Shown here in pieces: positions 1 through 8,443 of a DNA stretch of 64,000 nucleotides. The position numbers and the translations under genes were made by a program. The DNA lies in NCBI GenBank assembly GCA_937883755.1, contig CAKZYA010000061.1, positions 248,001 to 312,000 of the forward strand, in the 5' to 3' direction. Numbering within the stretch: position 1 is the first letter of the stretch; each line of letters opens with the position of its first letter. Under the pieces are notes generated by a model. The model saw nothing but the letters and a program-made list of their open reading frames with translations. It did no database searches and was not told the origin of the DNA. This DNA is from an uncultured Flammeovirgaceae bacterium (GTDB taxonomy: Bacteria > Bacteroidota > Bacteroidia > Cytophagales > Cyclobacteriaceae).

Positions 1-952
1 CTGGTATCTTGATACCTGTATTGCCACCGTAGGGGGTAGCGCATTTTTCGATCCATTGCTCAGAAATAATTTGGCTTTCCTTCCAAAGGCCTCTGTTCAG
101 AAACGTTGCTCCCACCTTGATCATATCCCGGGGGGTGAGTTGTAGACCACCCGCCGCTTCAATCACTCCGTTCTCGAATCGTACCGACCAATCGGCAGAA
201 TCAACGCCCAGGGGGGCAAAAAGATACTTCTCGGAGAACGCATCAATCGTCATCCCGGTCGCGTGTTTGATAATTTCGCCTAGTACAATCATATTTCCTC
301 CGAAGTAGGAGAAGCTGGTACTCGGCTTACTCACCAGAGGTTTTTCCAGAATACAGGTGACTGGGTCTTTGCAGGGAGGAAACCATAGGGCAACGATGGG
401 GTTTTGCTTACTAGCGTAAGGTGCCGTCCATTCGTTACCGTCTAATCCGGAAGTCATGGTAAGCAAGTGCTCAATCGTAATTTCCGATTTACCCCTGGTT
501 TTGAGGTGTTGATGTTCTGGTAAGTAGTCAAAAATAGACTGATTCACATCTTGGATAAGTCCTTGGTCAACGGCAATACCCACGCAGGCGGAGGTAATGC
601 TTTTGGTATCTGACATAATACTGTGTGGCATATTCCGGTTCCAATTGACCAGTTCGCCCTGATGCCGGGGCGCATCCCACTGGTAGCGGTGACCCGAAAA
701 ATACTCTTCCAGCACAAGTTTGCCGTCCTTGTAAATTAGCAGAGAGTGGACTTCTTTATACCGACCCGCTAAAATCCGGTCTAATGCCTTAATAATTGGC
801 ACAGAATCCATCCGTACTTCATTTAGTGTGCCTACGATAAGCCCATCATCAGTTTGTTCCGGCACCCGGTAGGTATACTGTTCGGCCACATTGTAGGTAC
901 AGCTAATGGACAGAACCGAGAGAATTGCAACAAGAAAGATGAACCTGAGCAT
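1..952 (-). CDS. Serine hydrolase, beta-lactamase/class C family lipoprotein (partial, 3' end outside window)
   Basis: Reading leftward from an ATG at 952, an uninterrupted frame of 317 codons runs off the window edge. It begins with a hydrophobic leader ending in a lipobox-like LSISC, so it is probably an exported lipoprotein. An SDTK sequence near residue 110 fits the SxxK nucleophile/general-base motif of serine beta-lactamase and PBP-like hydrolases (Pfam Beta-lactamase). A Tyr-containing SYFGGN near residue 217 is where the family YxN/YxG motif is expected. Members hydrolyse esters or peptides in the periplasm; the substrate cannot be told. The start lies 3 bp after the stop of the upstream alpha/beta hydrolase, so it is the last visible gene of that operon. 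Confidence 0.8.
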   Translation of the reverse strand, partial: MLRFIFLVAILSVLSISCTYNVAEQYTYRVPEQTDDGLIVGTLNEVRMDSVPIIKALDRILAGRYKEVHSLLIYKDGKLVLEEYFSGHRYQWDAPRHQGELVNWNRNMPHSIMSDTKSITSACVGIAVDQGLIQDVNQSIFDYLPEHQHLKTRGKSEITIEHLLTMTSGLDGNEWTAPYASKQNPIVALWFPPCKDPVTCILEKPLVSKPSTSFSYFGGNMIVLGEIIKHATGMTIDAFSEKYLFAPLGVDSADWSVRFENGVIEAAGGLQLTPRDMIKVGATFLNRGLWKESQIISEQWIEKCATPYGGNTGIKIP

Positions 953-955
953 GGG

Positions 956-1864
956 TTACTGGTGATCTAAGTCAAGCCTTTTTATTTCTTCATGCCCAAT
1001 CAATCGCTCCAGTACTTCTTTCACATGCTCAATAATCCACAGATGGCCTACCTTCGGGATGAGGATGAATTCAGAGTTTGGTAGCTGATCGGCAATGTAC
1101 TTCGCCATATTTCCCGCTAGTATATCTTGCTCTGCCTGCCAGACTGCTACTTTGCATTTTATTTGATCAAGAGGGATTGTCCATCGTTTGGGCAGAGTGA
1201 CATCGTAGGCGGATCCGATACCGTTTTGAAGGTACGACTCAGGAAACACCGTCGTGAATACATTTTCTATTTCCTTGCGGCTGGCGATTTGTTTATCGTA
1301 CTCCGATAGTTCCAAATCGCGAATAGCCCGAAATAACCTAGCTGGGTCTTTTCGGGCCAACCGAGCCATTATCCGATTTTGCAGTTTCACCAAAAAGAAC
1401 AGCTTATTGGCCAGTCTCCAGAGTAGTTTGAGAGGAGCGTTTGCCCCCTGTACAGAATCTTTCGTGTACGGTCCAACGCTGCCAAAAACACCCACTGATT
1501 TCAATCGTTCTGGAACCTTCCAGGCACAAGCCAGCGCATAAGGTCCACCGCCCGAGGGTGCGAATAGGTGAAATTTGTCAATACCTAGATGATCAGCTAG
1601 TTCGCTAATATCGTTAGGCCATCGTTCCAGAGCATCTTTTTTGTATTCGGTACGGCCGTAACCGGGGCGGTCGGGCGCAATAATTCGGATGCCAGGCAGA
1701 AAGGGTGAGTCGGGGTACAGTCCCCAGCTGATTCTCGCTCCAGGATTGCCGTGAAATAAGAACACAGGCTCACCCCATGGATCGCCGTACTCGGCATAAC
1801 ACATGGTCTTACCGTCCGATAGCCAAAGGAAGTTTTCGGTTTTCATGTAATTGGATAGTTTCAC
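956..1864 (-). CDS. Alpha/beta hydrolase
   Basis: The 302-residue protein has the alpha/beta hydrolase signatures: oxyanion-hole HGNPG at residues 38-42, nucleophile elbow APSGGGP with Ser104, a likely acidic residue in AEQDI, and a C-terminal GHLW histidine. No signal peptide is evident, so it is probably cytoplasmic. Its start overlaps the 3' end of the metallo-beta-lactamase-fold gene by 56 bp (38 bp if the second Met at 1846 is used), which implies co-transcription and translational coupling. The substrate is unknown. Confidence 0.85.
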   Translation of the reverse strand: MKLSNYMKTENFLWLSDGKTMCYAEYGDPWGEPVFLFHGNPGARISWGLYPDSPFLPGIRIIAPDRPGYGRTEYKKDALERWPNDISELADHLGIDKFHLFAPSGGGPYALACAWKVPERLKSVGVFGSVGPYTKDSVQGANAPLKLLWRLANKLFFLVKLQNRIMARLARKDPARLFRAIRDLELSEYDKQIASRKEIENVFTTVFPESYLQNGIGSAYDVTLPKRWTIPLDQIKCKVAVWQAEQDILAGNMAKYIADQLPNSEFILIPKVGHLWIIEHVKEVLERLIGHEEIKRLDLDHQ

Positions 1865-2639
1865 CTTGATTCATGATAATGCATTCAATACCTAGTTTTT
1901 CAACTTCTTGTTTAAATAGCTGATCATCAGCTGGATTATAGCACTTACTAAAGAGAGCACCGCAATTGTAATGACACGGAATTACCATTGCTGGCTTAAT
2001 GATCTCCACGGCCTTCAGCGCCTCCTGCTCACTCATGGTATTGCCCGGGACGCTTCCGCCAATCGGCACCATGAGTATGTCGGGGTTGGCGATACTTTTC
2101 CAATCCTCCTCGAATAAGAGAGTATCTCCCAGATTCACGATGATCGTACCATCTATCTGTATCTCAAAGCCCATTTCTCCGTATCCCATACGTTCCTGCG
2201 GACCTTCGTGAAGGGTCTTGGAAAATGGCCCCATACTCACCGTAAGTGGTCCGTGAGTTCCTCTGATCCCGGTGATTTGCACGTCATCTACCGTAATGGT
2301 TTCATTCACTTTCACGGGATGGATATTTTTGACCTCGGTAGTAAAGGAAAGCCCTCGTGCTCTAGGGCCTAATATTAGGTTTTTTCCGTTGATGTTACGG
2401 ATCATCTTCTGGTTGCACACTACCGCAGCGTTCGATACTTCAGCCACCCGGTCAGTATGCCAATGGTGGTCGGGATCGCCGTGGGTGACCAGGATATGGG
2501 TGATTGCTGACCACTCCGCCTTCGGGATTAATGGTTTGAAAAAGTCGGGCAAGTAGAAACTCGCTCCGGGATCAATCGCAATGACTTTGTCGCTCGATTT
2601 GATTACGAACGTGTTGTAGCCGTAAAATGAGATTTTCAT
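1809..2639 (-). CDS. MBL-fold metal-dependent hydrolase, UlaG/UPF0173-like
   Basis: The 276-residue protein has a metallo-beta-lactamase fold N-terminus, with the metal motif HGDPDHH at residues 53-59. In the standard HxHxDH pattern the second His is Asp here, a variant I would not assume to be inactive. Further metal ligands are likely in the GTHGP and IPCHYN segments. Related proteins (UlaG-like lactonases, UPF0173) are cytoplasmic hydrolases with diverse substrates. It lies 10 bp downstream of a 30-codon membrane-peptide ORF, and the pair is preceded by a TGATTTACATCA box, so both probably share one promoter. Confidence 0.85.
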   Translation of the reverse strand: MKISFYGYNTFVIKSSDKVIAIDPGASFYLPDFFKPLIPKAEWSAITHILVTHGDPDHHWHTDRVAEVSNAAVVCNQKMIRNINGKNLILGPRARGLSFTTEVKNIHPVKVNETITVDDVQITGIRGTHGPLTVSMGPFSKTLHEGPQERMGYGEMGFEIQIDGTIIVNLGDTLLFEEDWKSIANPDILMVPIGGSVPGNTMSEQEALKAVEIIKPAMVIPCHYNCGALFSKCYNPADDQLFKQEVEKLGIECIIMNQGETIQLHENRKLPLAIGR

Positions 2640-2649
2640 GCTATGTAGG

Positions 2650-2742
2650 TTAAATGTACTTTCGGAAATAGTGCACTACTGGTTGGGCTAGGGCCGAAAA
2701 AGCAACTAAAATACCAGTGATAATGATCCCTACTTTTTTCAT
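2650..2742 (-). CDS. Candidate 30-aa single-span membrane peptide
   Basis: An ATG at 2742 opens a 30-codon frame ending with TAA at 2650. The product starts MKKVG, has one hydrophobic stretch of about 17 residues, and ends in a basic HYFRKYI tail, the layout of a tiny inner-membrane protein. The ATG is 48 bp from a TGATTTACATCA box, a spacing also seen for the 26-aa ORF at 44074. No good Shine-Dalgarno sequence is visible, as is common in Bacteroidota. I recognise no family. A chance frame of this length is possible, but composition and position favour a real gene. Confidence 0.5.
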   Translation of the reverse strand: MKKVGIIITGILVAFSALAQPVVHYFRKYI

Positions 2743-2790
2743 GGTCGCCGTGTTTTATATAATACTACCCCTTATTTGAATGACATCAAA

Positions 2791-2802
2791 TGATTTACAT
2801 CA
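2791..2802. promoter_or_regulatory. Palindromic box TGATTTACATCA
   Basis: This is an exact match to the window-wide pattern TGAY-N4-RTCA, with A before and T after. It lies 48 bp upstream of the 30-aa peptide ORF and the hydrolase operon. I see no second box at 22 bp. Confidence 0.6.
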
Positions 2803-2839
2803 TCGGGATGGTGTGGGTACTGACTATTCAGAAACAGGA

Positions 2840-3589
2840 CTATTTTGAATTAATTTCAGACATTCGTTTCGTGCCTTTATTCCCTTTCCACAGTAGCCAA
2901 ACGGCAAATATCAGTTCACCCCAACCGATCATCATTAACATTGACAGATCGTAATCCGGTAGGAGAAAATGGGTGAGCTTACTGATGAGATAGCCCACTC
3001 CAGCCAGCCCTACTAAGATCCCTAAAATCCAGGGAACATAGGTCGATCTGAGCACTAAATTGCCTAGGCAAATCAGATGCAGCCCTAAGAAGATAAAGCC
3101 GATATCCCATCCATCAGCAAATGCGTTGATTGATAACATGACTTGAGCATTCGCCTCGGTTGGTTCAAATACCGTGAGGTAGTCGGCGTTTTCTATCCAT
3201 TGAAAAACATCAAAATAGTTGATTAGGGCAACAGCAAAAATTGCGGAGTACAATAACCTAAACCAGGCTGCCAGCAACGAAAGGTTTTGAGAAGTAGGAC
3301 TAAAAAAAATATAAAGAGCCCAAGCCACTACCACATCCAGTATGATAACAACCAGATAGCTGCCGATACCCATTCGGAACAGCGCCTCATTATCTATGAT
3401 ATTGTTGGCGGTAGCAGTAGCATCCTCCGGTACAATCAATTGCTGAAAAATTAAAATGTCAGCGCCAACTGTCAACAGCGTCATTGCCACTATTCCCCAA
3501 CCGGCAACTAATGTTGCTAGGTGTTGTGTAGTGTCTGAGAATCTTGCCAATCTGGTTGTTATGACGTTCATAAGACCATACCGGGACAA
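2840..3589 (-). CDS. DUF4386 family integral membrane protein
   Basis: The 249-residue, very hydrophobic protein has about six predicted membrane spans and the DUF4386 pattern: long N-terminal span, VVPED-type loop, then LLAAWFRLLYSAIF. The function of DUF4386 is not established. It starts 22 bp after the DsrE-like gene, so the two form an operon. A second DUF4386 gene lies at 35049-35675. The internal Met at 3571 is an equally possible start. Confidence refers to the family, not to a function. Confidence 0.75.
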   Translation of the reverse strand: MSRYGLMNVITTRLARFSDTTQHLATLVAGWGIVAMTLLTVGADILIFQQLIVPEDATATANNIIDNEALFRMGIGSYLVVIILDVVVAWALYIFFSPTSQNLSLLAAWFRLLYSAIFAVALINYFDVFQWIENADYLTVFEPTEANAQVMLSINAFADGWDIGFIFLGLHLICLGNLVLRSTYVPWILGILVGLAGVGYLISKLTHFLLPDYDLSMLMMIGWGELIFAVWLLWKGNKGTKRMSEINSK

Positions 3590-3611
3590 TCAGAAAGACG
3601 GTTTTAACGTA

Positions 3612-4067
3612 TCAGTATGTAAAAACCGTCGGGTTACGTTTAATTTGGGTCATCATACTGGTGTCTCGGGCTATCGTTACGCCCTTCAGTACATCACCTT
3701 CTTGGATAGCGTGGGCTTCCATGCAGTGCGGACACGCAATCACCTGTCCTCCGTCGGCCATAATGCTCTGTAGGACTGTGTGGAGATTTTCATCACGAAA
3801 GCTAATGGTATCCGCTTCAGACGCCATTAACTTTACCCCGTGCACATTGAGGAAAATAGTCACTGGCAGGTCGTTTTTCAGGACGTTCTGCCCTAGGTGT
3901 AGCCCCATCAAGCTGGAGTGCGGATCAACGGTTGCATCGCTAGTTAAGTTGATGAGAAGTCCGGCAGGAGTATCGGCAACCTTCGGCACAGTTGCCTCTT
4001 GCCTTGGCTGGCAAGCATTGATGGTTAAGTTGAACAAAATGGCTACGGTAACTACCGAATTTTTCAT
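3612..4067 (-). CDS. DsrE-like lipoprotein
   Basis: I chose the ATG at 4067 because the longer frame would translate through the regulatory box at 4139-4150. The 151-residue product has a short leader ending in INAC (Cys19, possible lipobox). It then has a DsrE/DsrF-like fold pattern with LINLTSD, a central VTIFLN strand and ACPHC (Cys112, Cys115). DsrE relatives handle sulfur or sulfane groups, but a periplasmic role here is inferred only from the leader. It is divergent from Hsp20 and shares a two-box intergenic region with it. Confidence 0.7.
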   Translation of the reverse strand: MKNSVVTVAILFNLTINACQPRQEATVPKVADTPAGLLINLTSDATVDPHSSLMGLHLGQNVLKNDLPVTIFLNVHGVKLMASEADTISFRDENLHTVLQSIMADGGQVIACPHCMEAHAIQEGDVLKGVTIARDTSMMTQIKRNPTVFTY

Positions 4068-4138
4068 GGTGACTGTCGAGTTAATGGACACAAAAAACCG
4101 CTTGCACAATAGTAAGCACGGTGGTTCAATAGAATCAA

Positions 4139-4172
4139 TGACCAAAATCATCGGTGCCGGTAATCTGGATCA
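4139..4172. promoter_or_regulatory. Phased box pair TGACCAAAATCA / TAATCTGGATCA
   Basis: Boxes at 4139-4150 (exact) and 4161-4172 (one mismatch) are 22 bp apart, between the divergent DsrE-like gene (71 bp away) and the Hsp20 gene (69 bp away). The near-symmetrical placement suggests that one box serves each promoter. Confidence 0.65.
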
Positions 4173-4241
4173 TCGGTCAATAATGAGTAGGTGTTTATTT
4201 TCGCTATTGTAGATTAATGTTCAACCTTAACGAATAGTATC

Positions 4242-4676
4242 ATGACCCAATTAATGAAACCTTCCGGATTGCTAAGTAACATCCCTTCGTTACTGTCTGA
4301 CTTTTTTGACGATGACCGGTTTAGCTTCGACACTAGTTGGCTAGCCAGAGTGCCAGCGGCCAATGTAAAGGAAAAAGATGATGCTTTTTATATTGATTTA
4401 GCCATTCCCGGCATGAAAAAGGAAGATTTTCACGTCAATGTGGACAATCACACGTTAATGATTAGCTCTGAGAAGAAAGAAGAGAGTAAGGAAGAAAAAG
4501 ACGAATATACCCGTCAGGAATTTAGCTATCGCTCGTTCAAACGTTCTTTTGCTCTGCCTGAATCAGTGAAGGCAAATGAGATTCAAGCCAAGTACGAAGA
4601 CGGAGTGTTGAAACTAACAATCCCTAAGAAAGAGGAAGTCAAGCAAGCTCCTCGGAAAGAGATTGCCATCAATTAG
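4242..4676 (+). CDS. Small heat-shock protein, Hsp20/alpha-crystallin family
   Basis: The 144-residue protein has a short variable N-terminus and an alpha-crystallin domain from about residue 35 to 130, including AIPGMKKEDF and the conserved YEDGVLKLTIPK strand. It ends in a short basic tail. Hsp20 proteins are ATP-independent cytoplasmic holdases that bind unfolding proteins. The next gene (triple BON) follows within about 40 bp, so they are likely co-transcribed. A second Hsp20 of identical length lies at 8009-8443. Confidence 0.95.
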   Translation: MTQLMKPSGLLSNIPSLLSDFFDDDRFSFDTSWLARVPAANVKEKDDAFYIDLAIPGMKKEDFHVNVDNHTLMISSEKKEESKEEKDEYTRQEFSYRSFKRSFALPESVKANEIQAKYEDGVLKLTIPKKEEVKQAPRKEIAIN

Positions 4677-4714
4677 TGTTAGGTTACTTTTATTTACCCC
4701 ATAATTTTTTAGTC

Positions 4715-5377
4715 ATGAAAACGATAAATGATGCTTCATTACAGGAAGATGTAATGGATGAAATAGAATGGCGTACCTCACTCAAGCCTGCTGAGATTGG
4801 CGTAAGCGTGAAAGACGGGGTTGTCACTTTGTCAGGTTCAGTGGATTCCTATAGCAAGAAACGATCAGCTGAATTAGCGGCCGAGAAAGTAGTAGGGGTT
4901 AAGGCGATTGTAGACGATATCGAGGTGAAGTTGCCAGGTACTAGTATTCGGGATGATGAAGCTATTGCCCGAGCTGCTTACGATGCTTTACTTTGGCACG
5001 CGAGCCTTCCGGACGAAAAAATAAAGATTATCGTTGACGATGGATGGATCAAGTTGGAAGGAGAAGTAGAATGGAGCTTTCAGAAGCGCAAGGCGGAAGA
5101 GTCAGTGGAGAACCTGACCGGAGTCTATGGGGTAGTGAATGCCATCAAAGTAAAGCCGCAAGTAAGTGTGGAAGATATTAATCGCCGAATCCAGAGTGCA
5201 TTGGCTCGTCAGGCCTCGTTAGACGCTAAGAATATCCACGTAGATGTAGATGGAAGCAAGGTGATTCTAACCGGAAAAGTTCGATCGTATGTGGAGAAAA
5301 AAGACGCTGAGAATGCAGTATGGATTGCCCCCGGAGTTACCGCTATCGATGACCAATTAGAAATCTCTTACACCTAG
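4715..5377 (+). CDS. Triple BON-domain protein
   Basis: I chose the ATG at 4715, which begins MKTINDASLQ; upstream codons overlap the Hsp20 stop and look non-conserved. The 220-residue product is three tandem BON repeats of about 70 residues, each with a GxV-x-DG(V/W)-x-L-x-G-x-V core. BON domains (as in OsmY and secretins) bind phospholipid or peptidoglycan surfaces in known cases. No signal peptide is visible, so the location is uncertain. Its pairing with Hsp20 supports a stress role. Confidence 0.9.
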   Translation: MKTINDASLQEDVMDEIEWRTSLKPAEIGVSVKDGVVTLSGSVDSYSKKRSAELAAEKVVGVKAIVDDIEVKLPGTSIRDDEAIARAAYDALLWHASLPDEKIKIIVDDGWIKLEGEVEWSFQKRKAEESVENLTGVYGVVNAIKVKPQVSVEDINRRIQSALARQASLDAKNIHVDVDGSKVILTGKVRSYVEKKDAENAVWIAPGVTAIDDQLEISYT

Positions 5378-5716
5378 CTTGGAAGGCAGATAATAGAGTA
5401 AGAGCTAAGGTGGAGAGAAGAGGGTAAAAGCATTTGGCAGCTTTGAATTGAAGCTAGCTGAGTGCTTTTATATTTCTGTTTTATTGTACTGATAACAAGA
5501 AGCGAATATTTATTCATTGATACTACCTTCAGTCAGTAGATTACCCTCCCTCACGAGAACCTCAGCAGTAGCTTCGCTTCATAATGAAAAAACGCACAAT
5601 CTTTAGTTGGCAAATTATCAGCCCCTGAAAGAGTAAGTCAATACTACTTCCTCATCGGTATGTGTAGTATACAGGAATATTGAAAAGTTAGCATTACTTT
5701 TGATTCGAAGGCCTAC
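5378..5716. other. Intergenic, convergent genes, no gene seen
   Basis: This 339-bp gap separates the BON gene from the convergent oxidoreductase. It holds the hairpin at 5426-5469 and no ORF or box that I can support. Confidence 0.6.
5426..5469. terminator. Bidirectional hairpin terminator
   Basis: The sequence starts AAAAGCA and ends TGCTTTT, with an inner AGCTT/AAGCT pairing around a short loop. A T-run on one strand and an A-run on the other suit termination of both convergent units. Confidence 0.65.
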
Positions 5717-7771
5717 CTACAATGAAGTAGCTAATTTTGTGCCTTCTAATATCGCTTTTTGAATGGAAGGAGTGCCATTTCCCGCAGCATCGCCGACACG
5801 ATAAATACCGTCAACCACTCCCGTTAGCTCTTTCATCAGGCTATCATTAGCGTGGTACTGACTCATGACCATTACATTATCAGCTTTGATCTCTTCAGCA
5901 TGGCCTTCCGGGGTTACAAATGCAACGCCATGATCCAAAATTTTAAGGAACCTTACCCCCACGTAGCTTCGCACTCCTTTAGCTTCCAGCCAAGGTAATA
6001 GGCGAACCAGCCAGGCTAGGGGCATACCAGCCCCAAGTTGGGCGTCCGTACTTACCAGAGTAACGCTTCTTCCTCGCTTCACCAGGAACTCGGCTGCTTC
6101 CAGGGCAGTATAATCACTTCCAACAACCACTACTGATTTTCCAACAGGAAGAAATATTTTGGTAAGATTTGACATGGCGCGGGAGCCAATAAAGTGTAAG
6201 TATCTTCCTGCTTGCTTTTTCAGATCTTCGGTACTTATGACAACATCCTTATCAACCCCTTCTACATTGGGAAGACTAGCTTTACCCCCAGTAGCCAGAA
6301 TTACTACGTCTGGTTCATGAATTTTCACAAGTTCACGATCAACTTCTTTTCCTAAGTGGATGGGAATGTTGAGCCTGTGGAGCTCCTTTTGGTAGTAGCG
6401 AATAGCTTTCAACAGGTTATCGGCTAACCCAACTCCTTTAATAAAAGCTGCCATGGGCAGCAGTCCGCCTAAGTCAGATGAGCGATCATATACTTCTACG
6501 TGATGTCCCCGTAACGCTAAGATACGGGCTGCTTCTAAACCGGATGGCCCAGCACCAACGATCAAAATAGATTTAGGGTTGCTCACAGGTTGGATGGGCA
6601 TCTCACCTTCTCTTCCGAGAAAGGGGTTCATCCGACACTCTACCGGCTTGGCTAGCAAAATATTGCTCAGACATACATTGCAGCGTAAGCACTCTCGAAT
6701 CGTTGCGGGGTTTTCGCCCTTCAACTTGTTGGGGAAGTTCGGATCCACTAGTAGGGGACGACCAAAGCATACTAAATCTACCTGGTCTTTGGCAATGACT
6801 TTATTGGCTAACTCTGGCTCCAAATAGCCTACCCCGGAGACTGGGATACTCACCTGATTACGGATGAATTCGGCATCTTCTATCAGTGCTCCTTTCGGAA
6901 TGGCTTCGTAAAACTCCTTGACAGAAGGCGTTACTTCAGGATAACCAATAAGGTCGGGCAGAGCGCATAACGCGTACTCTCCGTAGCCGTAAGCAGAAAC
7001 CTGGAGATAATCGGCTCCGACGTCTTCAAACATTTTTGCAAAAGTTGCGGCTTCTTTGGGTGTGGTTCCAAGTTCGTGCCCCCGTTCTTGTCCGTTCATC
7101 CGTACCCCTAACACAAAGTTATTCCCACAAAGCTCTCGGGTGCGTTGTAAGATTTCTGTTGAAAAACGGGCGCGATTTTCTAGAGAAAGGCAACCGTAAT
7201 TGTCTTCGCGTTTGTTTTGAACTCGGGAAAGAAAAGCATTAACCAATGCGTAATGCGCCATATGTACCTCAACACCGTCAAATCCCGCTTTCTTTACCCG
7301 TAAGGCGGCTTGGGCAAATTTTTCTATCAGTGCTTCAATTTCATCTATCGTCAGCTCATTGGAAACCGAAAACGGCGGCTCGACCGGAGGATCTAATCGG
7401 GAAGGAGCTACGGGTGTTGATCCGTCAAATGGGGCGTGAGCCGGGCCGGCATGAGTAATTTGCACAATAGCCGGGGCGTGATACTGATGAATTGCTGAGG
7501 CCAGCCGTTGCAAGCCATCAATGAACCGGTCTTCATCCAGCCGTAAATGACCTTTCTGGCTGGCACCGAGCGGGTAATCGCACACGCTTTCTTCCACGGT
7601 AATTAAGCCTACTCCCCCCGCAGCTAAACGTTCGTAGAATTCAATCAGTCGATCCGTGACTTCACCATCGAGACTGGCGTACACTGTCCACTGGGCTGCC
7701 TTTACAATACGGTTCGGTAAATCTAAATGCTTTAGTTTAAACGGGCTAAGTAGGTGCGAATAGTCGTTCAT
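5717..7771 (-). CDS. NADH:flavin oxidoreductase / 2,4-dienoyl-CoA reductase-like (OYE + FeS + FAD/NAD)
   Basis: I used the ATG at 7771 (MNDYSHLL), because the longer frame reaches into the promoter copy discussed below. The 684-residue protein has an Old-Yellow-Enzyme TIM barrel over about residues 1-340. A 4Fe-4S motif CLRCNVC plus a later ECRMNP cysteine follows, then an FAD-binding VGAGPSGLEAA site and a second nucleotide site in which GSDYTA replaces the usual GxGxxG. This is the FadH/trimethylamine-dehydrogenase layout. Such enzymes reduce enoates or enals with NAD(P)H in the cytoplasm; the substrate is unknown. The gene appears monocistronic under a box shared in sequence with the downstream-located Hsp20 promoter. 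Confidence 0.9.
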   Translation of the reverse strand: MNDYSHLLSPFKLKHLDLPNRIVKAAQWTVYASLDGEVTDRLIEFYERLAAGGVGLITVEESVCDYPLGASQKGHLRLDEDRFIDGLQRLASAIHQYHAPAIVQITHAGPAHAPFDGSTPVAPSRLDPPVEPPFSVSNELTIDEIEALIEKFAQAALRVKKAGFDGVEVHMAHYALVNAFLSRVQNKREDNYGCLSLENRARFSTEILQRTRELCGNNFVLGVRMNGQERGHELGTTPKEAATFAKMFEDVGADYLQVSAYGYGEYALCALPDLIGYPEVTPSVKEFYEAIPKGALIEDAEFIRNQVSIPVSGVGYLEPELANKVIAKDQVDLVCFGRPLLVDPNFPNKLKGENPATIRECLRCNVCLSNILLAKPVECRMNPFLGREGEMPIQPVSNPKSILIVGAGPSGLEAARILALRGHHVEVYDRSSDLGGLLPMAAFIKGVGLADNLLKAIRYYQKELHRLNIPIHLGKEVDRELVKIHEPDVVILATGGKASLPNVEGVDKDVVISTEDLKKQAGRYLHFIGSRAMSNLTKIFLPVGKSVVVVGSDYTALEAAEFLVKRGRSVTLVSTDAQLGAGMPLAWLVRLLPWLEAKGVRSYVGVRFLKILDHGVAFVTPEGHAEEIKADNVMVMSQYHANDSLMKELTGVVDGIYRVGDAAGNGTPSIQKAILEGTKLATSL

Positions 7772-7821
7772 AGGAAGTGATATTTTCTTTCTAAGAAGCA
7801 ACCTTTACTGTTCCTAAGCAA

Positions 7822-7855
7822 TGACATCAATCAGCGTAAAGCATGATGATTAATC
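7822..7855 (-). promoter_or_regulatory. Box TGACATCAATCA with half-site at +22
   Basis: An exact box at 7822-7833 lies 50 bp upstream of the oxidoreductase start. A clean TGAT half-site begins 22 bp further on, at 7844, but its right half does not match. The surrounding 48 bp (7800-7847) match 8486-8533 at 41 positions. Confidence 0.6.
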
Positions 7856-8008
7856 GTGCTGAGTAGGTACGCCACGGATGGAAAGAGTACTTAATATTAT
7901 TCGCTTCTATATCATCTCATACGAACCCCGAACAGTTTGTAATAGGAAAGTTCAGGTATTCACTAAATAAAGTACTGTCTTGTAATCTACTCAATGATTT
8001 CCTGTGGT

Positions 8009-8443
8009 CTAATGTACAGCAATGGTATTGGACGGGACTTGGGATGAATAGGAAAGTCGTATGGATAAAACGCCATTATTGAATTTAGCTTTAATATTTT
8101 GGCCATCAATGTTGGGGGTAAGTTTGAAGGTACGTTTCAATAGTTGAGTGAAAAACTCGCGGCGTATCACACCATCCGTATCTTCTTCGCGCTCTTTTTT
8201 TGCTTCAATAATTAGGGTGTCGTCGTGTATGGTCAACGTAATCTCATCGCGGGAAAAGCCCGGCAATGCTACCTCTATGTCAAAATATCGGTCGGTCTCC
8301 CGCAGGTTGACTAAAGGTTTCTTGGTAGGGGCTATCCACGAATCATCGAAAGGCCCCCGCCCCAAAAAGCGTTCGGGGTCAATAAAGTGATTTATTCGGT
8401 CACCGATACGATGTAGTCCGCTGTGTAAGATATGAGGTCGCAT
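8009..8443 (-). CDS. Small heat-shock protein, Hsp20 family (second copy)
   Basis: I chose the ATG at 8443 (MRPHILHSG); the longer frame runs into the conserved promoter block. The 144-residue protein has an alpha-crystallin domain with VALPGFSRDEI and the terminal strand NNGVLSIRL. It is a distant paralogue of the 4242 gene rather than a recent duplicate. A holdase role in the cytoplasm follows from the family. It appears monocistronic under a box pair. Confidence 0.95.
   Translation of the reverse strand: MRPHILHSGLHRIGDRINHFIDPERFLGRGPFDDSWIAPTKKPLVNLRETDRYFDIEVALPGFSRDEITLTIHDDTLIIEAKKEREEDTDGVIRREFFTQLLKRTFKLTPNIDGQNIKAKFNNGVLSIRLSYSSQVPSNTIAVH

Noticed and set aside
3661-4212. Long open frame opposite the DsrE-like gene
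   Set aside because: It is antisense shadow coding over a gene with clear family motifs and spans the promoter boxes.
7878-7970. 30-codon frame 44 bp from the 7822 box
   Set aside because: Composition is mixed and polar, unlike the other microproteins, and the promoter block is oriented the other way.
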